From an uncultured Clostridia bacterium (GTDB lineage: Bacteria > Bacillota > Clostridia > Christensenellales > Aristaeellaceae): a DNA stretch of 64,000 bases. Shown here piece after piece: positions 33,603 to 41,911 of this stretch. The position numbers and the translations under genes are program-made. The stretch lies in contig CAMJUL010000002.1 in assembly GCA_946408995.1 (NCBI GenBank), positions 1-64,000 of the forward strand, in the 5' to 3' direction. How positions within the stretch are numbered: the first letter of the stretch is position 1; every line of letters starts with the position of its first letter. The notes beneath the pieces were generated by a model, which saw only the letters and a list, made by a program, of their open reading frames with translations, was not told the origin of the DNA and ran no database searches.

Positions 33603-35354
33603 ATGGTCAAAAAACTGCTGAAAAGCGTGCGGGAATATAAAAAGAACGCTTTTCTCGCGCCCACCCTGGTTTTGGGCGAGGTCGTCATGGAGATCCTCAT
33701 CCCCCTGCTGATGGCCCGGATGATCGATGACGGCATTCAAAAACAAAACCTGGGCTTCGTCGCCTGGATGGGCCTGCTGCTGGTCCTATCCTCCTTTGTC
33801 TCCCTCGCCTTCGGCGTATTGGCCGGAAAGCACGCCTCCATCGCCGGAGCCGGATTTGCAAAGAATCTGCGGAAGGACCTGTTTTATAAGCTTCAGACCT
33901 TTTCCTTCTCCAACATCGACCACTTTTCTTCCTCCAGTCTGGTGACCCGTCTCACAACGGACGTCAGCAATGTCCAGAACGCCTATCAGATGATCATCCG
34001 GACCGCTGTCCGCGCGCCGTTCATGATGCTCTTCGCCATGGTCGCCGCCTTCCGCATCAACGCGTCCCTTGCGCTGATCTTCCTCGGCGCGGTCCCCGTT
34101 CTGGCCCTGGGGCTGTTCCTGATCATGGGCAGCGCCCACAAGCTGTTTGAAAAGGTCTTCAAAACCTATGACAAATTGAATCTGGTGGTCCAGGAAAACG
34201 TGCGCGGTATCCGTGTGGTCAAGTCCTTTGTCCGGGAAGCGCATGAAAACCGCAAATTCGGCGCCGTTTCCGATTCCATCTTCCGTGACTTCTCCCGGGC
34301 CGAAAAGATCGTGGCCTGGAACAACCCGCTGATGTCCTTCTGCGTCTATGCCTGTATGCTGCTGATCTCCTGGTTCGGCGCGCATTTGATCGTTCAAAGC
34401 GGGAACCAGGCCGCGGCGGGGATGACCACGGGGCAGCTGCTTTCCATGATGTCGTATACCACCATGATCCTTATGAGCCTCATGATGGTTTCCTTCATCG
34501 TCATCATGATCACCATCTCCCGGGCTTCCATGGAGCGTATCTCCGCCGTGCTGGAGGAAGAAAGCCAGCTTCATTCCCCGGAAAACGCGGTCCGGAAGGT
34601 CGCCGACGGCTCCATCCGCTTTGATCATGTTTCCTTCAGCTATTCCGACGATCCGGAGCGGCTCGCCCTTACAGACATCTGTTTGGACATCCCTTCCGGG
34701 GCCACGGTGGGCATTTTGGGAGGGACAGGTTCCTCCAAATCCACTTTGGTGCAGCTGATCCCGCGGCTTTATGAAGCCACCTCCGGCAGGGTCCTGGTGG
34801 GCGGGGTGGACGTACGCGACTATGATATGGAGGTCCTTCGGGACCAGGTCGCCATGGTGCTGCAGAAGAACGTGCTTTTCAGCGGGACCATCCGCGACAA
34901 TCTCCGCTGGGGCGACGAAAACGCAACGGACGAGGAGATCCGCAAAGCCTGCGACGCCGCCTGCTGCAGCGAGTTTATTTCCCGTTTCCCCCAGGGGTAT
35001 GACACCTGGATCGAGCAGGGAGGAACCAATGTTTCCGGCGGACAGCGTCAGCGGCTTTGTATCGCCCGGGCTCTGCTGAAAAAGCCCAAAATCCTGATCC
35101 TGGACGATTCCACTTCCGCCGTGGACACCCATACCGACGCCCAGATCCGCAGCGCCTTCCGAGAGTCCATTCCGGACACCACAAAGCTGATCATCGCCCA
35201 GCGCATCGCTTCCGTGGAGGATGCGGACCTGGTCCTGCTCCTGGACGGAGGACGCATCGTGGCTCAGGGCGCCCCGGATGAACTGATGCGCACCTGTTCC
35301 ATGTACCGCGAGATCGCGGAAAGCCAGCGAAAGGGGGTCCGTTCAAATGTCTGA
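33603..35354 (+). CDS. Heterodimeric ABC exporter, subunit with degenerate Walker B
   Basis: A 583-residue half-transporter: a six-helix exporter membrane domain (about 15-310) fused to an ATPase domain (about 340-575). Walker A is GGTGSSKS, which has Ser at the position before SK where Gly is usual. The signature is VSGGQRQR. Walker B reads LILDDSTSAVD, with Asp replacing the catalytic Glu, as in the degenerate half of heterodimers such as BmrC/D or TM287/288. GAGG lies seven bases before the ATG. It overlaps the second subunit by eight bases. It probably exports drugs, lipids or peptides. Confidence 0.92.
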   Translation: MVKKLLKSVREYKKNAFLAPTLVLGEVVMEILIPLLMARMIDDGIQKQNLGFVAWMGLLLVLSSFVSLAFGVLAGKHASIAGAGFAKNLRKDLFYKLQTFSFSNIDHFSSSSLVTRLTTDVSNVQNAYQMIIRTAVRAPFMMLFAMVAAFRINASLALIFLGAVPVLALGLFLIMGSAHKLFEKVFKTYDKLNLVVQENVRGIRVVKSFVREAHENRKFGAVSDSIFRDFSRAEKIVAWNNPLMSFCVYACMLLISWFGAHLIVQSGNQAAAGMTTGQLLSMMSYTTMILMSLMMVSFIVIMITISRASMERISAVLEEESQLHSPENAVRKVADGSIRFDHVSFSYSDDPERLALTDICLDIPSGATVGILGGTGSSKSTLVQLIPRLYEATSGRVLVGGVDVRDYDMEVLRDQVAMVLQKNVLFSGTIRDNLRWGDENATDEEIRKACDAACCSEFISRFPQGYDTWIEQGGTNVSGGQRQRLCIARALLKKPKILILDDSTSAVDTHTDAQIRSAFRESIPDTTKLIIAQRIASVEDADLVLLLDGGRIVAQGAPDELMRTCSMYREIAESQRKGVRSNV

Positions 35355-37335
35355 CAATCCTTCCAAACAGTCTGCGCAGCCCAAAGGCCTTTCCGGGCCC
35401 CGCAGAGGTCCTTCCGGGCCCATGGGGATCAAGCAGACCGCCCAGACCCTTAAAGCGCTGGACCGGGCCACCTTCAGCCGGCTGATGCAAAGGATCCTGG
35501 TGTACAAAAAGCAATTTGTGCTTGTGCTCGTCTGCATTGTTCTCAGCGCCGTCGCCAGCGTCTCGTCTTCCCTGTTTCTCGGACGCCTGATCGACCATTA
35601 CATCACGCCCATGCTTTCCCAGGATGTGCCTGACTATGCTCCGCTTGTCCGGGCGCTTCTGATCATGGCCTGCATCTATCTTGTCGGCATCACCGCCGGC
35701 TTCCTGCAAAACCGCATCATGGCCGTCATCGGCCAGGGCGTGCTCAAAAAGATCCGGGACGAGATGTTCGCCCATATGCAGACCCTGCCCATCCGCTACT
35801 TTGACACCCATTCCTACGGGGACATCATGTCCCGGTACACCAACGACACCGATACCCTTCGGCAGCTGATCACCCAGTCCATTCCCCAGATGCTTTCCTC
35901 CCTCATGACCGTTCTTTCCGTCTTCGTTTCCATGCTGATCCAGAGCCTGTGGCTGACGCTGATCATGCTGCTGTTCCTGGTGCTGATGACCCGGGTTACC
36001 GGCAAGATCGTCGGCAAGAGCGGCACGTACTTTGTGGCCCAGCAGAAGTCCCTGGGCGAGATGAACGCCTATATCGAGGAAATGATCAACGGCCAGAAGG
36101 TTGTCAAGGTCTTCTGTCATGAAGAAAAGACCAAAGAAGAATTTGACCTGAAGAATGATCATCTTTTCGACGTCTCCTCCAAGGCCAATATCTATTCCTC
36201 CATCATGGGCCCCATCAACAACAATTTCGGTTACATCATCTATGCCATCCTGGCCATCATCGGCGGCGCGCTGGCCATCGGCGGAGTCACAAACGTGTCT
36301 CTGAGGGGCATCAACACCCTGACGGTCGGGGCCATCGCCTCTTTCCTGCAGCTGAGCCGGAATTTCATCATGCCCATCGGGCAGCTCAGCCAGCAGCTGA
36401 ATGTCATCGTGATGGCCATGGCCGGCGCTGGCCGCATCTTCCAGCTGCTGGATGAAGCCCCGGAAACGGATCAGGGCTACGTTACCCTGGTCAACGCCCG
36501 CAGGAATGGCTCAGGCGCGCTGGAAGAAACCAAGGAGCGCACCGGTCTCTGGGCCTGGAAGCATCCCCACCAGGCAGACGGCAGCGTTTCCTATACGGAA
36601 CTGAAGGGCGAGGTCACCTTCGATCATGTGGACTTTGGCTATACGGATGAAAAGCTCGTCCTGCATGACATTACCCTGTACGCCAGGCAGGGCCAGAAAG
36701 TCGCCCTTGTCGGGGCGACCGGAGCCGGGAAAACCACCATCACCAACCTGATTAACCGCTTTTATGATATTGCCGACGGCAAAGTCCGGTATGACGAGAT
36801 CAACATCAACAAGATACGGAAGGCTGACCTGCGCCATTCGCTGGGGGTCATCCTTCAGGATGTCAACCTGTTTACCGGCACCGTGATGGACAATATCCGC
36901 TATGGCAAGCTGGACGCCACCGACGAGGAATGCATTGCCGCTGCCAAACTCGTCAACGCCGACTCCTTCATCAACATGCTGCCGGACGGCTACAATACCG
37001 TCCTGGAATCCGACGGCGCAAACCTCAGTCAGGGGCAGCGACAGCTTCTCTCCATCGCAAGGGCCGCCGTTGCCGATCCTCCGGTCATGATCATGGACGA
37101 GGCCACCTCCTCCATCGACACCCGTACCGAAGCCATCGTTCAGAAGGGAATGGACGCCCTGATGCAGGGAAGAACCGTCTTTGTCATTGCCCACCGGCTC
37201 TCCACCGTGCAGAACGCGGACGTCATCATGGTGCTTGAGGACGGACGCATCATCGAGCGCGGAACGCACGCGCAGCTGATCGAAAAGAAAGGCAAGTATT
37301 ATCAGCTGTATACCGGCGCCTTTGAACTGGAATGA
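35347..37335 (+). CDS. Heterodimeric ABC exporter, catalytic subunit
   Basis: A 662-residue half-transporter. A 40-residue Pro/Gly-rich N-terminal extension precedes the membrane domain (about 50-330). The ATPase domain has Walker A GATGAGKTT, signature LSQGQRQ and Walker B VMIMDEATSSID with an intact Glu. The LSQGQ form completes the degenerate site with the partner, and this Walker B belongs to the competent site. The two genes form one operon ending at the hairpin near 37.38 kb. Confidence 0.93.
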   Translation: MSDNPSKQSAQPKGLSGPRRGPSGPMGIKQTAQTLKALDRATFSRLMQRILVYKKQFVLVLVCIVLSAVASVSSSLFLGRLIDHYITPMLSQDVPDYAPLVRALLIMACIYLVGITAGFLQNRIMAVIGQGVLKKIRDEMFAHMQTLPIRYFDTHSYGDIMSRYTNDTDTLRQLITQSIPQMLSSLMTVLSVFVSMLIQSLWLTLIMLLFLVLMTRVTGKIVGKSGTYFVAQQKSLGEMNAYIEEMINGQKVVKVFCHEEKTKEEFDLKNDHLFDVSSKANIYSSIMGPINNNFGYIIYAILAIIGGALAIGGVTNVSLRGINTLTVGAIASFLQLSRNFIMPIGQLSQQLNVIVMAMAGAGRIFQLLDEAPETDQGYVTLVNARRNGSGALEETKERTGLWAWKHPHQADGSVSYTELKGEVTFDHVDFGYTDEKLVLHDITLYARQGQKVALVGATGAGKTTITNLINRFYDIADGKVRYDEININKIRKADLRHSLGVILQDVNLFTGTVMDNIRYGKLDATDEECIAAAKLVNADSFINMLPDGYNTVLESDGANLSQGQRQLLSIARAAVADPPVMIMDEATSSIDTRTEAIVQKGMDALMQGRTVFVIAHRLSTVQNADVIMVLEDGRIIERGTHAQLIEKKGKYYQLYTGAFELE

Positions 37336-37376
37336 TCCCTTCCGCAGGGAAAGAACACCGTTGATCCATCCAACCG

Positions 37377-37409
37377 CAGGGCTGTCTCAAATTGGAGGCA
37401 GCCCTGTTT
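37377..37409 (+). terminator. Terminator of the ABC exporter operon
   Basis: CAGGGCTG (37377-37384) pairs with CAGCCCTG (37399-37406), with a CTC/GAG extension inside, followed by TTTCC. The T-tract is short. Confidence 0.6.
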
Positions 37410-37898
37410 CCTTTCCGGTCCCGGTATAAACCTCGCCCCCGGGTCCATTTCCGGAACCTTCGCACGCCTTCCCGCTCCAACGTGTCCAGATCGGTTCCGC
37501 CAACCCGGAGATGGTCTGACGCGCCCTCAAAGGCCCGGGAAGGCCCTTTTCCACGGCCCGCCCGAATAAGCGTCTCTTTTTCCCCCCTGCAGGCAGAGGG
37601 GCCTTCTGCATCTTACTATGAAATAGGGTCCGGTTTCGAGAGAAAGCCTGCAGCTCCATGTGCGCAGCTGCTGCGTCCATTTTCCCGCCCGGTTCATCCC
37701 GCAAACAGGAACGGCCCGCTCCGCTCCTTCCCGGCGTTTCGTCCCTTACGCAACCATTCCAGGCCTGACGCACCCTTCAAATCAAAGAAGGCCTCCTTTG
37801 CTCTTTGCGACGATCCTGCGTCCGTTTCAAAGCGCAAAGGAGGTCTCCCTCCAACAGATCCTGCCGCACCGGCTCCGTCCGGTTGAAGCCTGCGAGGC
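37410..37898. other. Gene-free interval with several hairpins
   Basis: No convincing coding frame; candidate frames lack family-like composition and ribosome sites. Short inverted repeats are present. GCAGCT/AGCTGC lies near 37650, and CCTCCTTTGC (37792-37801) pairs with GCAAAGGAGG (37834-37843). No promoter stands out. It may be decayed sequence or an unrecognised RNA. Confidence 0.4.
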
Positions 37899-37926
37899 AA
37901 AAAAAAAGAGCGGGCAGAGCCCGCTC
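37899..37926 (-). terminator. Terminator of the Ala-rich secreted protein gene
   Basis: Stem GAGCGGGC/GCCCGCTC (37908-37915 and 37919-37926) with an AGA loop, followed on the minus strand by nine T (37907-37899). Very strong. Confidence 0.95.
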
Positions 37927-37938
37927 CTGAAAACGATA

Positions 37939-38469
37939 TTACAGTTCAACGAAGACCACGATGGCGGAAGCAGCATTGGCCGCAGCAATCGCCTGCTCGG
38001 AGGTCAGGGTGACGGTCACGCTGCCGCTCTCGTTAACGGTGGTGGGCAGCGCAGCATAGGTGTAAGCTTCGGTGGTGGAATCATAGATGCCCAGCAGCGC
38101 GACGACTTCGCCCTCGAAGGGAACGGGAGTCTCGAAGCTCAGCACCAGACCGTTGCTCAGGTCCGCGTTGGGATCAATCACGAGAGAAACAAAGCTGTTG
38201 ATGTCCTTGGCACCGGCCACGGCAGCGGCAACATCCTCGGCAAAAGCGGCCTCGATGGGCTCGGAGGAGGCAATGCGATTCATTTCGGCATCAGCCAGAT
38301 CATCGCCAAGACGAACGCCAACAGCGTTCATGGCCAGAGGCGCGCCCTCCATGGGAGAGGTGGCGTAGACATTGTTCAGACCGCTCACAGTGATGCTGGG
38401 GGCGGCGAAGGCGCTGACAGCCGTCAGGACCAGAGCAAGGGCAAGAACAAGCGCAGCAAACTTTTTCAT
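37939..38469 (-). CDS. Secreted Ala-rich protein of unknown function
   Basis: A 176-residue protein with a classic signal peptide (MKKFAALVLALALVLTAVSA, cleavage likely after AFA near residue 23). The mature part is rich in Ala, Val, Thr and Ser, acidic, without Cys, and ends in IVVFVEL. No family was recognised. Codon choice differs from the neighbours: GCT, GTT, GGT and CGT are much commoner, as in highly expressed genes. Together with AAGGAG and a very strong terminator, this suggests an abundant exported or surface protein. A palindrome, GGTCTTATAGACC, lies just upstream (38489-38501). The longer frame starting at 38640 was rejected. Confidence 0.7.
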   Translation of the reverse strand: MKKFAALVLALALVLTAVSAFAAPSITVSGLNNVYATSPMEGAPLAMNAVGVRLGDDLADAEMNRIASSEPIEAAFAEDVAAAVAGAKDINSFVSLVIDPNADLSNGLVLSFETPVPFEGEVVALLGIYDSTTEAYTYAALPTTVNESGSVTVTLTSEQAIAAANAASAIVVFVEL

Positions 38470-38743
38470 GGCTAAACACTCCTTTTTAGGTCTTATAGAC
38501 CAATTTAGGGCATCCTTCCCTTGCAAAAGGATCGCACTTTCGCACGGAAGACCGCCGCATTTCCCGAACCCTGCTTTCTGTACAAGGCTCAGATACAACA
38601 GGCTCATTTTATCATAGTTTCGCCTGGTTGTCCACATCAAATTTGGGTTTTAATCAAAATTTGAAGGAAAAACCAGGGGAAACAGTGTTTTTTTTCTGTA
38701 TATTCTGTCTTCCGCGGTTGAAGACAGCAAAAAGGGGCACAAA

Positions 38744-40174
38744 TCATTCCGACAGGAACGAAGTCTGCTCAGCGGTAAGCCATTCCAGGGCCACAAAGCT
38801 CTGCAGGGCCGTCCTCGCGTCAAAACTGTCCACCAGGTTCACCGCCCCCTCGAGGGAGGAATCGTAAACCGGTCCCGCGATCAGGGTGTGTTCGGCGCCT
38901 CCCTGCCGGCAGGTAAGCAGCAGATACCAACGGTCCGGAGCCGTCTCTTCCCTGCCGTAGAAAAGGATCCCGAAGGGAGAAGCGGCAAGATGGCTCCGGA
39001 AGGCTTCCTCGTCGGCAATGCCCATGGACACAGGCAGGACCACCTGAAGCAGGTTGTCCCCGGACATGCGGATCCTGGGCAGCACCGTCTCATCCGCCGT
39101 GACCGGGAAAAGATCGCATACGGCGCTCCCGTCCACCCGGAAATTCACCGCCGTGCAGAACGCCACCGTGTCCCCAGTGGATTCCATGCGTTCCCAGGGC
39201 TCGCTCCCGTCAAAGAAAACACAACCGGAATAAACGCCCGCCAGGTTCAGCTTCAGGTCGTCTTCAGGGGCAAAGGCCGTCGCGGGAAGAGCCTTCTGTC
39301 CGTCCTGCGGGGCTTCTGTGCCTGTGTCTGCGGCCGTCACCGCGGGGGCTGCCGTTGCCTCCGGTTCCTCTACCGCAAAAGAGGCGGCAAGCGGGCTGTT
39401 TTCAGGCTGCTCTGTCGCAAGGACCGGCGTGAATCCTTCCGGGGCCGTAATCCCGCCGGGCTCGGCGGCGCTTTCCGCCGGTGCCGCCTGGGGAACAGGG
39501 GCCGTGGACCCCCCTTGCTGCTGTTCCCTCCAGCGCGTATAGTTCTCGTCAAAATGGAAATTCAAACCGATCGCGGCCTCTTCATCTCCGCTTTGGGGAA
39601 CGGGAGCCGCCGTAAACACGGGGAGCGGCCCCGCCATCTCAAAGCCCGCGGGGGCCGTGGGGGCAGCTGTGGGCACGATGAGGGAAGCGACAGGCACGGC
39701 TGGCGCCTGCGTTGCCTCCGTCCCTTCCCGGGCCTCGGAGGCAAGCACAAATCCCTCCACAATCGCCGGTTCCGCGGTTGCCTTGGCCTCGGCGAACCCC
39801 GCGTTCAGAAGGTAAGCGTCTTCGCCGTAATAAATACCTTCCTGGGCGCGGTCGGTATACTCCGCCAGTTCCTGTGCGGACATCGAACGGACATACCGGG
39901 CATCCACCCAGGCGGTCCTGAGGATGTACCGGAAGGCGAACACCACCTGCGCGACCTCTGCTCCTGCGTCATTCCGGGCGGTGCCAAGCATGTACAGGAC
40001 GCTCTCCCCGTCGATCGTACCCAGGGGTCTTGTCAGGTCCCGGTCCAGAAACGCCTCTGTGTCCCCGTTGGCAAACACGAATTCCCCGCCCGCAGCACAG
40101 GCTGGAAGAAAAACGGCAAGCATCAGCGCCGCGATGAGCGCGGCCCATACGCTTTTTCTGCAATGACTGTTCAT
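38744..40174 (-). CDS. Exported protein with Pro/Ala/Thr-rich linker, possible lipoprotein
   Basis: A 476-residue protein with an N-terminal signal. LPAC near residue 26 could be a lipobox, though Pro at -2 is unusual; cleavage after ACA is the alternative. Residues about 30-125 form a compact domain with repeated aromatic positions. A long low-complexity segment rich in Pro, Ala, Thr and Glu (about 125-310) looks like a wall-spanning spacer. A C-terminal domain (about 315-476) follows. No family was recognised. AAGGAGG precedes the ATG at 40174. It is encoded next to another secreted protein but has its own spacing. Confidence 0.65.
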   Translation of the reverse strand: MNSHCRKSVWAALIAALMLAVFLPACAAGGEFVFANGDTEAFLDRDLTRPLGTIDGESVLYMLGTARNDAGAEVAQVVFAFRYILRTAWVDARYVRSMSAQELAEYTDRAQEGIYYGEDAYLLNAGFAEAKATAEPAIVEGFVLASEAREGTEATQAPAVPVASLIVPTAAPTAPAGFEMAGPLPVFTAAPVPQSGDEEAAIGLNFHFDENYTRWREQQQGGSTAPVPQAAPAESAAEPGGITAPEGFTPVLATEQPENSPLAASFAVEEPEATAAPAVTAADTGTEAPQDGQKALPATAFAPEDDLKLNLAGVYSGCVFFDGSEPWERMESTGDTVAFCTAVNFRVDGSAVCDLFPVTADETVLPRIRMSGDNLLQVVLPVSMGIADEEAFRSHLAASPFGILFYGREETAPDRWYLLLTCRQGGAEHTLIAGPVYDSSLEGAVNLVDSFDARTALQSFVALEWLTAEQTSFLSE

Positions 40175-40280
40175 CAACTGCTCCTCCTTGGATTGGCCTT
40201 TCAAAATCAAAGAACGCCTGTTCATCATATCAGTTTCCTGCCCGGATTGCAAATCTTTTGCGTTTTTCTTCTTTGAAGCA

Positions 40281-40325
40281 ACAAAAAGAAGGGCCGCCGC
40301 AGATGTTTTGCTTCTGCAGCGGTCC
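40281..40325 (-). terminator. Terminator of infC-rpmI-rplT
   Basis: A 13-base near-perfect stem (40291-40303 with 40313-40325) is followed on the minus strand by TTCTTTTTG. It lies 44 bases past the rplT stop. Confidence 0.85.
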
Positions 40326-40368
40326 TCTCCCGCCCGGTCGGTCCCATTTGGGGCCGTCAATGGTCTGT

Positions 40369-40719
40369 TCAGGCCTTCTTGGCGATCTCCACCAGCTGGG
40401 CGAACGCGTTCAGATCGTTCACGGCCATATCCGCGAGCATCTTGCGGTTCACTTCGATGTTCTGCTTTTTCAGGCCGTTGATGAACGTGGAATAGCTCAT
40501 GCCGTTCATCCTCGCGGCCGCGTTGATGCGGACGATCCACAGGCGGCGGAAGTCACGCTTGCGGAGCTTGCGGCCCGTGTAAGCGTAACGAAGGGAACGG
40601 CGCACCTGTTCGCTGGCGCTGCGGTACTGCTTGGAACGGGTCCCAAAGTAGCCTTTCGCCAGCTTCAGCGCCTTGCGGCGCTTTTTATGGGCATTGACAG
40701 CCCTTTTAATACGTGCCAT
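40369..40719 (-). CDS. rplT: 50S ribosomal protein L20
   Basis: A 116-residue 23S rRNA-binding protein needed early in large-subunit assembly. It starts [16 protein letters not shown] and contains [25 protein letters not shown], as expected. GGAGGTAGATTT precedes the ATG. L20 is the usual autogenous repressor of this operon. Confidence 0.98.
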   Translation of the reverse strand: MARIKRAVNAHKKRRKALKLAKGYFGTRSKQYRSASEQVRRSLRYAYTGRKLRKRDFRRLWIVRINAAARMNGMSYSTFINGLKKQNIEVNRKMLADMAVNDLNAFAQLVEIAKKA

Positions 40720-40748
40720 AAATCTACCTCCTTACCGGCGACAGGCAA

Positions 40749-40949
40749 TCATTTATAAGGGATCAGCTTGCGGATGGTCTTGGCTTCTTCTTTGTTCTGG
40801 AGCATGCCGCCAGCGCGAAGATGACGGATACGCTTGGTGGTCTTCTTGTTGAGGATGTGGTTCGCATTCATTTTCTTGTGCTTCACTTTTCCGGTTTTGG
40901 TAAGGGAAAAGCGCTTGGCCGCGCCGCGATGAGTTTTCTGTTTGGGCAT
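40749..40949 (-). CDS. rpmI: 50S ribosomal protein L35
   Basis: A 66-residue large-subunit protein starting [20 protein letters not shown], with [15 protein letters not shown] in the middle. It lies between infC and rplT in the standard order. Confidence 0.98.
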   Translation of the reverse strand: MPKQKTHRGAAKRFSLTKTGKVKHKKMNANHILNKKTTKRIRHLRAGGMLQNKEEAKTIRKLIPYK

Positions 40950-40979
40950 AGGTTCGTCCTCCTTCCGGAATGTATTGGG

Positions 40980-41543
40980 TCAGGCTTTGGGGGCGGGGGC
41001 AGGCTTTGGCTGGCCCTGTCCTTTGACAGCCTTGTCCGCTTTGGGAGCAAGCACCATGAGCATGTTTCTGCCTTCCATCATGGGCCGTTTTTCTACGGTG
41101 CATACGTCCTGAACGCGCTCAACAAAGTTTTGCATTACCTTCAATCCGATGTCAGAATGGGCAATCTGCCTTCCGCGGAAGCGAATGGAGACCTTGACCT
41201 TGTTCCCGTCCTGCAGAAAGCGCAGGGCGTTCTTGGCCTTGATCGCCACGTCGTTCTCTTCGATGGTCGCTGAAAGCTGCACCTCTTTGATGTCCATCGT
41301 CTTTTGGTTCTTGCGCATTTCCTTTTCGCGCTTGGCCTGCTCAAAACGATGCTTGTCATAGTCCATCAGCCTGCACACCGCAGGGGAAGCGCCGGGAACG
41401 ATCTTGACCAGATCCAGTTCCTGCTCTTCCGCGAGCGCCAAAGCTTTGGCTGTGGGCATGATCCCCAGCTGCGTGCCGTCAGCCCCGATCAGGCGTACCT
41501 CTCTGTCCCGGATTTCTTCATTGATCATCCATTCAGTGTTGAT
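40980..41543 (-). CDS. infC: Translation initiation factor IF-3
   Basis: A 187-residue factor that dissociates ribosomes and checks the start codon. The N-domain (INEEIRDREVRLIGADG) and C-domain (VQLSATIEENDVAIKAKNALRFL, then RFRGRQIAHSDIG) are complete, followed by a short Pro/Ala/Lys tail. The ATG at 41528 has no ribosome site. An in-frame ATC at 41543 is preceded by GGAGGT at an ideal eight-base spacing and adds five residues, as in homologues. IF-3 genes often use rare start codons that let IF-3 limit its own synthesis, so ATC is the preferred start. Confidence 0.93.
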   Translation of the reverse strand: MNTEWMINEEIRDREVRLIGADGTQLGIMPTAKALALAEEQELDLVKIVPGASPAVCRLMDYDKHRFEQAKREKEMRKNQKTMDIKEVQLSATIEENDVAIKAKNALRFLQDGNKVKVSIRFRGRQIAHSDIGLKVMQNFVERVQDVCTVEKRPMMEGRNMLMVLAPKADKAVKGQGQPKPAPAPKA

Positions 41544-41682
41544 GTCGACGCACCTCCAAGTAAAAAATAACGGCAGGTGAAACCACCCGCCGGCAAACGC
41601 ACAGTCCTCCGTCCTACGGAAAAGCTATGACCCGGGCAAAACGGATTCGCACCGGAGAGAAGCGGGCAGCTTCTGCTTGAAC
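41544..41682 (-). promoter_or_regulatory. infC-operon leader (L20-leader-like) with attenuator
   Basis: About 140 bases lie between the predicted transcription start and infC. They contain an early stem-loop region and a terminator hairpin just before the ribosome site. The arrangement matches L20-type leaders of Bacillota, where ribosomal protein L20 promotes termination. Identity to the known consensus was not checked. Confidence 0.7.
41561..41592 (-). terminator. Attenuator hairpin in the infC leader
   Basis: On the minus strand CGGCGGGTG (41592-41584) pairs with CACCTGCCG (41579-41571) with one G-U pair, followed by TTATTTTTTA. It ends four bases before GGAGGT. Confidence 0.85.
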
Positions 41683-41688
41683 ACACGC

Positions 41689-41717
41689 ATTATACCGGTT
41701 CCGCCGTTCCCTGTCAA
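41689..41717 (-). promoter_or_regulatory. Consensus promoter of infC-rpmI-rplT
   Basis: Perfect TTGACA (41717-41712) and perfect TATAAT (41694-41689) are separated by 17 bases. This is the strongest promoter in the window. Confidence 0.92.
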
Positions 41718-41806
41718 GCTTTTTTCCTCCGTTTTTCCCCGCCGGCGCCGGCTTTTTCCGTTTTTCCCGTCTCCCGTCTCCCCATCTCAAAAAAATGCCG
41801 GACGGC

Positions 41807-41835
41807 TTGAAGATGGTCCGTTTGCATTGTACAAT
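41807..41835 (+). promoter_or_regulatory. Promoter of tilS-hpt
   Basis: TTGAAG (41807-41812) and TACAAT (41830-41835) are 17 bases apart. Confidence 0.7.
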
Positions 41836-41911
41836 AGATGGACGGATCCCGCGTCCCTCCACGGACCGGGGCCCGTTTCTCGGACTGGCAAAGAAGGATG
41901 AGTGACCCAAA

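Noticed and set aside
37392..37886. Frames in the 37.4-37.9 kb gap
   Set aside because: No ribosome site, atypical residue content and no family resemblance in either direction.
41600..41665. tRNA-like T-arm (GGTGCGAATCCG) on the minus strand
   Set aside because: No acceptor, D-arm or anticodon stem could be folded around it; it lies inside the infC leader.
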